The notes under the pieces are model-generated. The model did not search any database and was not told the DNA's origin. It saw only the letters and a list, made by a program, of their open reading frames with translations. A stretch of DNA of 49,361 nucleotides from Pseudomonadota bacterium (GTDB lineage: Bacteria > Pseudomonadota > Alphaproteobacteria > Caulobacterales > Caulobacteraceae), in assembly GCA_963205025.1 (NCBI GenBank), contig CAUJHO010000008.1:1-49361 (forward strand), in the 5' to 3' direction. Positions 42,225 to 49,361 of this stretch are shown here, piece by piece. The stretch's first letter is position 1; the number at the start of each line of letters is the position of its first letter. The position numbers and the translations under genes were made by a program.

Positions 42225-45200
42225 ATGACATTGACGCTCGACCAGGCCGTGTCGAAATTCGGCAAGGCCGCCAAGGACAAGCTGAATAATCCTGGTGCTG
42301 CCGGCCAGCCGGAGGACCAGCTGCGCGCACCGCTGGAGGCGCTGGTCGCCGACCTGTGCGTGCTGATCGGCCCGTCGGCGGAAGATGTGGTGCTGGTGGG
42401 CGAGAGCGCTCTGTCGGAACTGATGACGCGGCCCGACTATGCGGTGACTCGCAAGAAGGCCCTGGTCGGCCATATCGAGGTCAAGGCCCCGACGAAGGGC
42501 GCGGACCCGCGGAAGTTCACCGACAAGCACGACAAGACCCAGTGGGAGAAACTGAAGGCGCTTCCCAATCTGGTCTACACCGACGGTCAGGCCTTCAGCC
42601 TGTGGCGCGATGGCGCCAGGGTCGGCGAGATCGTCACGCTGGATGGCGATCTGGATACGGCGGGGGCCAAGCTGACGGCGCCGCCTGCCCTGACGGCACT
42701 GGTCGCGGATTTCCTGAGCTGGCATCCGATCCCGCCCAAGACACCGAAACAGTTGGCCGAGACCACGGCCCGTCTGTGCCGTCTCTTGCGCGATGAGGTC
42801 GAAGAACAACTGGATCGCAAATCCCCGGCTCTGGTCGGGCTGATGGCGGACTGGCAGCAGCTATTGTTGCCCGATGCCAAAGAGGCCGAGTTCGCCGACG
42901 GCTACGCCCAGGCGGTGACGTTCGGTCTGCTGATGGCCAAGGCGCGGGGCATTTCTCTGTCGGGCGGGCTGGACGCGGCGGGTAAGGCGCTGAGCCAGAC
43001 CAATACTCTGATCGGATCGGCGCTTAAGCTGCTGACCGAACCCGCGGAAGAGGCACATCTGCTGGAAACGTCCATCGACACCCTGGTGCGGGTGCTGGAC
43101 GTGGTGGACTGGAAAACCCTGTCCAAAGGCCAGCCTGAGGCGTGGCTGTATTTCTATGAGCTGTTCCTGGGGCAGTACGACACCAAGCTCAGAAAAAAGA
43201 CCGGCAGCTATTACACCCCGCCCGAGGTGGTGACGGCGATGGTGCGGTTGGTCGATGAGGCGCTGGCGGCCCCCGATCGGTTCAACCTGATACGCGGCCT
43301 GGCGTCGCCGCAAGTCAAGCTGGCCGACCCGGCGGTGGGGACAGGCACTTTTTTGCTGGGGGTGCTGAACCGGATCGCCGGGACGGTCGAGGACGCCGAG
43401 GGCAAGGGCTCGGTCCCGGCGGCAGTGCAGGATGCGCTGAAGCGGCTGATCGGGTTCGAGCTACAGTTCGGGCCGTTCGCGGTGGCACAACTTCGCCTGC
43501 TGGCCGAAATCGCGGAGCTGACCGAGGCCGATGCCGACAAGGCCGACGCCAGCCACCTACGCCTCTATATCACCGACACCCTGGCCGATCCCGACGAGGA
43601 AACGGCCTGGGTACCGCAGTCGGTGCAGGGCATCGCCCAGTCCAGGAAGGACGCCAACCGTATCAAGCGCCATGAGGCGATCACGGTCGTCCTCGGCAAT
43701 CCACCCTATAAGGAAAAAGCCAAGGGCATGGGCGGCTGGGTCGAAGAACGCGGCAAGGGCCAGCGTGCGCCGCTGGACGACTGGCAACCCCCGGTCGACT
43801 GGGGCGTCGGTGCACACGCCAAGCATTTGCGCAACCTCTATGTCTATTTCTGGCGCTGGGCGGCGTGGAAGGTGTTTGGCGGCGACACCTTCCGCTCAGG
43901 GTCCGAAAAGGGCGAGGTTCAGGACTGGACAAAGCGTCAGGGCATCGTCTGCTTCATCACCGTGGCCGGGTTCCTGAACGGGCCGGGGTTCCAGAAGATG
44001 CGCGCGGATCTGAGGCGCGACGCCGACGAAATCTGGATCATCGACTGTTCGCCCGAAGGGCACCAGCCGCCGGTGAGCACCCGCATCTTTGAAGGCGTGC
44101 AGCAGCCAGTCTGCATCGTCATGGCGCTGAGGAAATCCAAGGACAGTCCGGCGACCCCGGCGCGGGTGCGGTTCCGCGCCCTGCCGGAAGGGCCACGGGC
44201 GGACAAGTTCGCGGCGCTGTCGGCCATCGGCCTGGACGACGACGGCTGGGTCGCGACACCGAGCGAGCCGAGGGCGGCCTTCCTGCCGCCGGGGGCTGCG
44301 AGCTGGGTGGCCTATCCGGCGCTGGAGGACCTGTTTGTCTACAATGGGTCGGGCGTGATGACGGGCCGCACCTGGGTGATCGCCCCGGACGCCCAGACGC
44401 TAAAAGACCGCTGGGCGCGGCTGGTGGCGGAGAAGGACCCGGCTAAGAAAGAGGTGCTGTTCCATCCGCACCTGCGCAACGGCAAGCCCGGTGACAAGCA
44501 CGTTGGCAAAGCCGTCAAGGAAGGGCTGACAGGACACGAAGCGCGGACAAATCCGGTGGCGAGGGACACGAAGGCCAGCGTGGAGCCCACGCGATACGCT
44601 TTCCGATCTTTCGATCGCCAGTGGATCACGCCGGATGCGCGCCTGATCAATCAGGCCAACCCGACGCTCTGGAAAGGGCACTCGGACAAGCAGGTCTATG
44701 CGACGGGGCTACTTGCTCACTCGCCATCGGCGGGACCTGTGCTGACGTTCTCGGGACTGATTCCCGACCTGCACCACTACAAAGGCTCATTCGGCGGTCG
44801 GGCCTTCCCGCTGTGGGCCGACGCCGAGGCGACCACGCCAAACGTCTCGCCCGGCCTGCTGAAGGCGCTGGGCGAAGCCTATGGCGCGCCGGTCTCGCCG
44901 GAGAACGTCATGGCCTATATCGCCGCCGTGGCGGCGCATCCGGCCTATGTCGAGCGGTTCCGGGGCGATCTGAAACAGCCGGGTTTGCGCATCCCGATCA
45001 CCGCCGACGGCGATCTGTTCGCCCAGGCCGTGAACATCGGGCGCGAGGTCATCTGGCTGCATACCTTTGGCGAGCGGTTCCAGGATGACCGGGGCGCGGT
45101 GGTGCGGGTGACACCCACCAAGGATGAGCCGACGGTCAGCACGCCCCTGCCCAAGACCCTGGCCGAGATGCCGCATGACCTGACCTATGACGCCGCCGAC

Positions 45201-45593
45201 CGGGCGCTGCGGTTCGGGCCGACCGGGCGGATCGATCATGTGTCGCCCGCCGTGCGCGCCTATGAGGTGTCGGGCAAGACGGTGCTGGACCAGTGGTGGA
45301 GCTATCGCCGTGCCGACCGATCCAAGCCGCCGATGGGAGACAAGCGCCCGCCCTCGCCCTTACAGGACATTCAGCCGACCGACTGGCTCAGCGAATACAC
45401 GACCGAGCTGGTCAATGTGCTGAGAGTGCTGACGCGCCTTGTGGCGCTGGAGCCCGCCCAGGCCGATCTGCTGACCCGGATCGTCGAGGGGCCCACGCTG
45501 GACGCCGACGATCTGATGGGGTCTGGCGCACTGACCCAGAGTTCGGTCGAAGCCAGCACCGGCGACGACGAAGCGGCGGCGGGCGACGAATGA
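42225..45593 (+). CDS. Single-chain nuclease-methyltransferase (type ISP / type IIG-like), no helicase
   Basis: A 1,122-residue enzyme that should combine restriction and N6-adenine methylation. The N-terminal PD-(D/E)xK nuclease is seen as Asp71 (TRPDYAV) and IEVKAP (Glu85, Lys87). A helical spacer runs from about 160 to 320. The methyltransferase has GSYYTPPEVV (327-336), motif I DPAVGTGTFL (368-377) and motif IV NPPY (492-495). The C-terminal half resembles the type ISP specificity region. No Walker A or DEAH box is visible, unlike the longer type ISP enzymes LlaGI and LlaBIII. The ATG at 42225 has AAGGA six bases upstream. Its stop overlaps the CoA-transferase family gene. Confidence 0.85.
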   Translation: MTLTLDQAVSKFGKAAKDKLNNPGAAGQPEDQLRAPLEALVADLCVLIGPSAEDVVLVGESALSELMTRPDYAVTRKKALVGHIEVKAPTKGADPRKFTDKHDKTQWEKLKALPNLVYTDGQAFSLWRDGARVGEIVTLDGDLDTAGAKLTAPPALTALVADFLSWHPIPPKTPKQLAETTARLCRLLRDEVEEQLDRKSPALVGLMADWQQLLLPDAKEAEFADGYAQAVTFGLLMAKARGISLSGGLDAAGKALSQTNTLIGSALKLLTEPAEEAHLLETSIDTLVRVLDVVDWKTLSKGQPEAWLYFYELFLGQYDTKLRKKTGSYYTPPEVVTAMVRLVDEALAAPDRFNLIRGLASPQVKLADPAVGTGTFLLGVLNRIAGTVEDAEGKGSVPAAVQDALKRLIGFELQFGPFAVAQLRLLAEIAELTEADADKADASHLRLYITDTLADPDEETAWVPQSVQGIAQSRKDANRIKRHEAITVVLGNPPYKEKAKGMGGWVEERGKGQRAPLDDWQPPVDWGVGAHAKHLRNLYVYFWRWAAWKVFGGDTFRSGSEKGEVQDWTKRQGIVCFITVAGFLNGPGFQKMRADLRRDADEIWIIDCSPEGHQPPVSTRIFEGVQQPVCIVMALRKSKDSPATPARVRFRALPEGPRADKFAALSAIGLDDDGWVATPSEPRAAFLPPGAASWVAYPALEDLFVYNGSGVMTGRTWVIAPDAQTLKDRWARLVAEKDPAKKEVLFHPHLRNGKPGDKHVGKAVKEGLTGHEARTNPVARDTKASVEPTRYAFRSFDRQWITPDARLINQANPTLWKGHSDKQVYATGLLAHSPSAGPVLTFSGLIPDLHHYKGSFGGRAFPLWADAEATTPNVSPGLLKALGEAYGAPVSPENVMAYIAAVAAHPAYVERFRGDLKQPGLRIPITADGDLFAQAVNIGREVIWLHTFGERFQDDRGAVVRVTPTKDEPTVSTPLPKTLAEMPHDLTYDAADRALRFGPTGRIDHVSPAVRAYEVSGKTVLDQWWSYRRADRSKPPMGDKRPPSPLQDIQPTDWLSEYTTELVNVLRVLTRLVALEPAQADLLTRIVEGPTLDADDLMGSGALTQSSVEASTGDDEAAAGDE

Positions 45594-46696
45594 CGGGCAC
45601 AGGCCCCCTGTCCGGCCTGCGGGTCGTTGAGCTCGATGCCATCGGCCCGGTGCCGCTGGCGGCGATGGTGCTGGCCGATCTGGGGGCGTCGGTGGTGCGG
45701 GTCGCGCGCGCGCCGGGGGCCGGTCAGGTCTGGGCCGATACCGGCGGGGCGGTGCTGAACCGCAACCGGCCCCATGTCCATCTGGATCTGAAAGACCCCG
45801 CCGGGCGCGAGGCGGCGCTGGCCCTCATCGACCGGGCCGACGCCCTGATCGAGGGGTTCCGGCCCGGCGTCACCGAGCGGCTGGGCCTGGGGCCGGAGGT
45901 CTGTCTGGGGCGCAACCCCAGGCTGGTCTATGCGCGCATGACCGGCTGGGGCCAGACCGGGCCGCGCGCCGATCGGGCCGGCCATGATCTGAACTATCTG
46001 GGCCTGACCGGGGCGCTCTATGCCATGGGCGAGGCCGACCGGCCGCCGCCGCCGCCGCTGAATCTGGTGGGCGACTATGGCGGCGGGGCGATGTTTGCGG
46101 TCACCGGCCTGCTGGCGGCGGTGATACAGGCGCGTGCCACCGGCCGCGGCCAGGTCGTGGATGTGGCCATGACCGACGGCGCGGCGGTCCTGTCCAGCCT
46201 GTTCTTCGCCCTGGCGGCCTCGGGCCTGTGGCAGGATGGGCGCGCCACCAATCTGCTGGATGGGTCCAAGCCGTTCTATCGGACTTACGCTTGCGCCGAC
46301 GGTCGCTTCGTGGCGGTGGCGGCGCTGGAGCCGGCCTTCTTCGCCCAGCTGATCGCCGGGCTGGGGCTGGAGCCGGCTCTGTATCCCCAGTTCGATCCGG
46401 GCGGCTGGCCGGCCATGCAGGCGACCTTTGCCGAGATTTTCGCCGGGCACCCGCGCGATCACTGGGTCCAGGTGTTTGCCGGCACCGATGCCTGTGTGTC
46501 GCCGGTGCTGGCGTTCGGCGAAGCGGCGGACGATCCGCATAACGCCGCGCGCGGCACCTTTGTGCGGGTCGACGGCGTGGTCCAGCCGGCCCCGGCCCCC
46601 CGGTTTTCAGCCACCCCCTGCACGGTCGATCCCGGCCGGCGCGGCCTGATCGACCTGTCCGAGGCCCTGGCTGCCTGGGCGGATGGGGCAGGCTAG
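45590..46696 (+). CDS. CoA-transferase family III / alpha-methylacyl-CoA racemase-like
   Basis: A 368-residue protein of the CaiB/BaiF family, closest in pattern to alpha-methylacyl-CoA racemase. It has RAGHDLNYLGLTGALY, with the His and Asp of the racemase pair, and LVGDYGGGAMFAVTG, the second Asp region. It would epimerise branched acyl-CoA for beta-oxidation. Its ATG overlaps the stop of the restriction-modification-type gene (ATGA), so the two are co-translated, which is unexpected functionally. The longer in-frame extension upstream lies within that gene and is rejected. Confidence 0.9.
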   Translation: MTGTGPLSGLRVVELDAIGPVPLAAMVLADLGASVVRVARAPGAGQVWADTGGAVLNRNRPHVHLDLKDPAGREAALALIDRADALIEGFRPGVTERLGLGPEVCLGRNPRLVYARMTGWGQTGPRADRAGHDLNYLGLTGALYAMGEADRPPPPPLNLVGDYGGGAMFAVTGLLAAVIQARATGRGQVVDVAMTDGAAVLSSLFFALAASGLWQDGRATNLLDGSKPFYRTYACADGRFVAVAALEPAFFAQLIAGLGLEPALYPQFDPGGWPAMQATFAEIFAGHPRDHWVQVFAGTDACVSPVLAFGEAADDPHNAARGTFVRVDGVVQPAPAPRFSATPCTVDPGRRGLIDLSEALAAWADGAG

Positions 46697-46702
46697 GCGC
46701 GC

Positions 46703-47731
46703 CTACAGTCCCCTGAGCACCCGTCGCATGAACTCGGTGTCCGACCAGCCGGGGGTGAAGCCCGCCAGGGCCGAGCCGAAGCCGCGGGACTGGCGCACCA
46801 CCAGGAGGTCGCGCTGGGGCAGCAGATAGAGCTTCTGTTCGCCCGCACCCGCCGCCAGCCGGATATCCTCGCCGCGCTCGGCCATTTCGGCCCCGTCATC
46901 GCCCATGCCGCTGCGCGCTTCCGGCGCGATCAGGCCGGGCCGCAGCAGCCACCAGCTGAGACCATAGCCCGGATTGGCCCCCGACCCGGTCCAGCACGGC
47001 GTCAGGTCCGCCCCTCCGGCCCCGTCGAGCACCCAGCGGCCCCACTTGGCCCATTCGCGCGCCGTCATCTGCACCCCGGTCGGCAGGGTCGGCTGGCCGC
47101 CATGCAGCCGCCAGTCCGCCACCGTCACCCCGGCCGGATCGATCACCCGCGAGCGCATGAAGCCCAGCACATCGGGCAGATAACCCCGGCTCTCCAGCAT
47201 CCGCCGCACCATCTCGCCCCAGACCTGGAACGGCCCGGGATTGTATTCAAAGTGCGACCCCGGCGGCGTCGCCAGGGGGGCCGCGACCGCCTCCTCATAG
47301 GTCGGGGGCGCGCCGAAGCCACCGGCCACACAGCCCGACGTCAGATCGAGCAGTTCGCGCGTCGTGATCGCGGCCTTGGCCGGATCGGCCTGCCATTCGG
47401 TGATGAGGGCGCTGACCGGCGCATCCAGATCCAGCCAGCCCTCGCGCACCAGATGACAGGCCAGAACGCCGGAAAAGCTCTTGGTGCCCGAATGGATGGC
47501 CCAGGCCCGCTCCGGCGCGCCGCCGTTGGCATAGGCCTCGGCCAGGACCTCGGTTCCGCGCTGGATCAGCACCGAGACGCCGCCGCGCTCATCCGAATAG
47601 GCCAGGGCATCCCCGAACGGCCCGGCCAGGGTCTGGGCACGCGCGGCCGAGCCGAAACCCAGGGCAGCCATCGCCCCGCCCGCCATCGTCATCGTTCGCC
47701 GCGTCAGATCCATCAGAAAGCCCATAGGCAT
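46703..47731 (-). CDS. Exported serine hydrolase, beta-lactamase family (class C-like)
   Basis: A 342-residue protein with a Tat-like N-terminus (LTRRTMTMAGGAMAALGFGS, ending near ARA). The nucleophile is in HSGTKSFSG (S-x-x-K) and the Y-x-N motif is YNP. The C-terminal KTG-like box is not obvious. Such proteins hydrolyse esters, amides or D-peptides; antibiotic hydrolysis is not implied. Start ATGs at 47731, 47725 and 47713 all allow the signal; the first was kept. It converges on the CoA-transferase family gene with a six-base gap. Confidence 0.85.
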   Translation of the reverse strand: MPMGFLMDLTRRTMTMAGGAMAALGFGSAARAQTLAGPFGDALAYSDERGGVSVLIQRGTEVLAEAYANGGAPERAWAIHSGTKSFSGVLACHLVREGWLDLDAPVSALITEWQADPAKAAITTRELLDLTSGCVAGGFGAPPTYEEAVAAPLATPPGSHFEYNPGPFQVWGEMVRRMLESRGYLPDVLGFMRSRVIDPAGVTVADWRLHGGQPTLPTGVQMTAREWAKWGRWVLDGAGGADLTPCWTGSGANPGYGLSWWLLRPGLIAPEARSGMGDDGAEMAERGEDIRLAAGAGEQKLYLLPQRDLLVVRQSRGFGSALAGFTPGWSDTEFMRRVLRGL

Positions 47732-47883
47732 CAGTCCCGCGCCGACGGCTAGCGGTCAAGCCGGGCAGGATTGCGGCGTGCCGCCCGGGCCGACAGAGTT
47801 AACGCCTCAGGCGAATCGGCACGACATCACGGTCCGCTTCGCCCAGGCTGGACCCGATGGGGTGAGACGAGGGGGACATCGTC

Positions 47884-48846
47884 ATGCCAGATGCGCGTCC
47901 GCGCCGGGCCGGTCCGGGTTCGGGGTCCCGACGCCCGCGCGACGGTCAGGGCGGCGGGCGGCGGCTCGTCCCCCTGGCGCTGACGGCGGTGTTCGCCTAC
48001 GGCCTGGCCATCGGTGAGGCCGAGGATCGCCGGGCCGCCGACCTGACCCTGCCGGTCGCACCGGCCTCCCCGGTTGCGGGGCTCGAGACGGGCCCACCGT
48101 CGCCGCCGTTCGAGGCCGGTGGGCGCTGCCCGACCAACCCCGCCTATCCGGCCCGCACCGAGGTCGTCGTCCTGGCCCCGTCGCCTGCGGGTTATGGCTC
48201 CATCCAGTATCCGCGCACCCCCTTGGCCCCGCATACCGTGGCTCTGACCTTCGACGACGGCCCCTGGCCGGCCCCGCGCGGCGACCAGCGCGTCTTCGAC
48301 ATTCTGGAGGAACGCTGCATCCAGGCCGTCTTCTTCCATGTCGGCACCATGATCGAGCAACGCCCGGGCCTGGTGAACGAGGCCGTCCGGCGCGGCCATG
48401 GCGTCGCCAGCCACAGCTGGTCGCACCCCCTCAACCTCTCGCGATGGTCCGACACGGCCGGCCAGGCCCAGATCCATCGCGGCTTTTTGGCCCTGAACGC
48501 GGCGGCATCGCCGGAAATCGCCGAGCCCTTCTTCCGGTTCCCGGGCCTGGACGACAATCCGCGTCTGCGCGCCTGGCTTCATCGCGAGGGCATCATCGTC
48601 GTCGGAGCCGAGGCCGACGCCGACGACTGGAAACACATCTCGGCCGCCGAGGTCCACCGCCGCGCCGTCGCCAATCTGGAACAGACCGACGGCGGGGTCC
48701 TGATCCTGCATCAGATCCACCCGCGTACGGTCGAGGCCCTGCCGGGCCTGCTCGATGACCTCAATGCGCGCGGCTACCGCTTCGTCAGGATCTCAGGCCG
48801 CGCGCCGCCCCTGCCGGAGCCGGTGGCCCCTCAATCCGCTCGCTGA
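47884..48846 (+). CDS. Membrane-anchored polysaccharide deacetylase (NodB homology)
   Basis: A 320-residue protein with a basic N-terminus, one hydrophobic helix (about residues 27-45) that is probably an anchor, then an exported NodB domain. Motifs are LTFDDGPW (catalytic base and first metal ligand), ASHSWSHP (two His ligands), and FFRFPGLDDN. The usual C-terminal LHQIHPRTVEAL motif is also there. It should remove acetyl groups from peptidoglycan or another polysaccharide. It starts at 47884 with AGGGGGA upstream and overlaps the next gene by 16 bases. Confidence 0.9.
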   Translation: MPDARPRRAGPGSGSRRPRDGQGGGRRLVPLALTAVFAYGLAIGEAEDRRAADLTLPVAPASPVAGLETGPPSPPFEAGGRCPTNPAYPARTEVVVLAPSPAGYGSIQYPRTPLAPHTVALTFDDGPWPAPRGDQRVFDILEERCIQAVFFHVGTMIEQRPGLVNEAVRRGHGVASHSWSHPLNLSRWSDTAGQAQIHRGFLALNAAASPEIAEPFFRFPGLDDNPRLRAWLHREGIIVVGAEADADDWKHISAAEVHRRAVANLEQTDGGVLILHQIHPRTVEALPGLLDDLNARGYRFVRISGRAPPLPEPVAPQSAR

Positions 48847-49361
48847 TCGCGGCTGTCTTCGCGCACGGCCCGGAACTCGGCGGCTTCGTTCCACTCCGGC
48901 CAGGTGCGGCTGTTGGCCAGGTCGCGGATCACCTGGGCCAGCAGGTCCAGATCCTGGGCCGCCGCCCCCATGGTCCAGGTCTCGTCCCACTGGTCGCACG
49001 GCTGGTGGTAGCAGTCGCGCACATAGGCCGCGCTCTGGGGGCTGGCCCCGGTGAAGCCCGCAAAGGCGAACAGCGCCGGCACGCCGCGCAGCGCCAGCGG
49101 GAAGTGGTCGGACCGATAGAAGGCCCCGGCCTGCGGGGCCGGATCATTGATCAGCCGTCGCCCCGCCGCCTCGACATAGGGGGCCAGCATGGCGTCCAGA
49201 TTGTTCTTGCCCATGCCGATGACAACCACCTCGTCCGCCGGTTCGTCGCCGGGCAACAGCGAGTCCAGATTGACGTTGGCCACCGTCGTCTCCAGCGGCC
49301 GCACCGGATGGGCCGCATAGTAGTACGCGCCCAGAAGGCCCGATTCCTCGGCCGACCATGA
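48831..49361 (-). CDS. M28-family zinc aminopeptidase (partial, N-terminus off right edge)
   Basis: The visible 176 residues are the C-terminal half of an M28 metallopeptidase. They begin with SWSAEESGLLGAYYYAAHPV at the edge, which contains the catalytic Glu-Glu pair. FYRSDHFPLALRGVPALFAF holds another zinc-ligand His. The frame is open to base 49361 and continues beyond, and no start codon is seen. M28 enzymes remove N-terminal residues in the periplasm or outside. The 3' end overlaps the polysaccharide deacetylase gene by 16 bases. Confidence 0.88.
   Translation of the reverse strand, partial: SWSAEESGLLGAYYYAAHPVRPLETTVANVNLDSLLPGDEPADEVVVIGMGKNNLDAMLAPYVEAAGRRLINDPAPQAGAFYRSDHFPLALRGVPALFAFAGFTGASPQSAAYVRDCYHQPCDQWDETWTMGAAAQDLDLLAQVIRDLANSRTWPEWNEAAEFRAVREDSRDQRAD

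Noticed and set aside
1..49361. tRNA, rRNA, prophage or insertion sequences
   Set aside because: No T-loop GGTTCGA-type motifs in tRNA context, no transposase or phage structural genes, no target-site duplications were seen.

Overview
The window is a GC-rich bacterial chromosome segment that looks like Caulobacterales (Caulobacteraceae, possibly Brevundimonas-like). The basis is the enoyl-CoA hydratase / rpsT / dnaA gene order, a TrcR-type (DUF1013) cell-cycle regulator, a DUF4908 protein, Caulobacter-style TTGACG promoters and clusters of GANTC (CcrM) sites upstream of key genes. It is almost fully coding, with short operons on both strands. No tRNA, rRNA, CRISPR array, prophage or insertion sequence was seen.

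Layout. 1-4.6 kb: purE-purK (purK cut by the left edge), a small diguanylate cyclase, ubiX with two small genes, two DUF465 genes and trcR. 4.8-12.8 kb: AMP nucleosidase, Kup potassium transporter, an Rrf2 regulator with an SDR enzyme, MarC, pyrF, an LprI-like lipoprotein and a membrane protein. 12.9-18.9 kb: a NatAB-type ABC exporter, ribosomal protein S21 (apparently starting at CTG), COQ9, a CobW-type metallochaperone, a DUF805 protein and a WD40 protein. 19-24.5 kb: the PHB depolymerase phaZ, a structured intergenic element, a YgjP-like peptidase, a striking inverted array of heptamers, enoyl-CoA hydratase, rpsT and dnaA with a long structured leader. 24.5-32.6 kb: gluQRS, a ParDE toxin-antitoxin pair, an AlkA-type glycosylase, a TRIC-type membrane protein, an HNH protein, a methyltransferase-sixA-DUF952-pyrD operon and gloB. 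32.7-37.3 kb: a polyhydroxybutyrate (PHB) locus (phaA, a murein endopeptidase, phaB, and phaR beyond a hemolysin III gene). 37.3-49.4 kb: a gene-poor structured patch, a membrane protein, a GT2 glycosyltransferase, polA, a large single-chain restriction-modification-like enzyme coupled to a CoA-transferase family gene, a serine hydrolase, a polysaccharide deacetylase and an M28 peptidase cut by the right edge.

How the genes work together. phaA and phaB make 3-hydroxybutyryl-CoA, phaZ degrades the polymer and phaR is the expected regulator; the synthase phaC is not in the window. trcR, the dnaA promoter with its GANTC cluster and long leader, and the diguanylate cyclase belong to the cell-cycle theme of this lineage. 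purE/purK, pyrF, pyrD and amn are nucleotide metabolism.

The main accessory feature is the 1,122-residue nuclease-methyltransferase protein. The most unusual non-coding signals are the heptamer array at 21127-21216, the palindromic -10 shared by two probably leaderless divergent genes at 31079-31088, the CTG start of rpsU, and the GANTC clusters upstream of dnaA and phaA.
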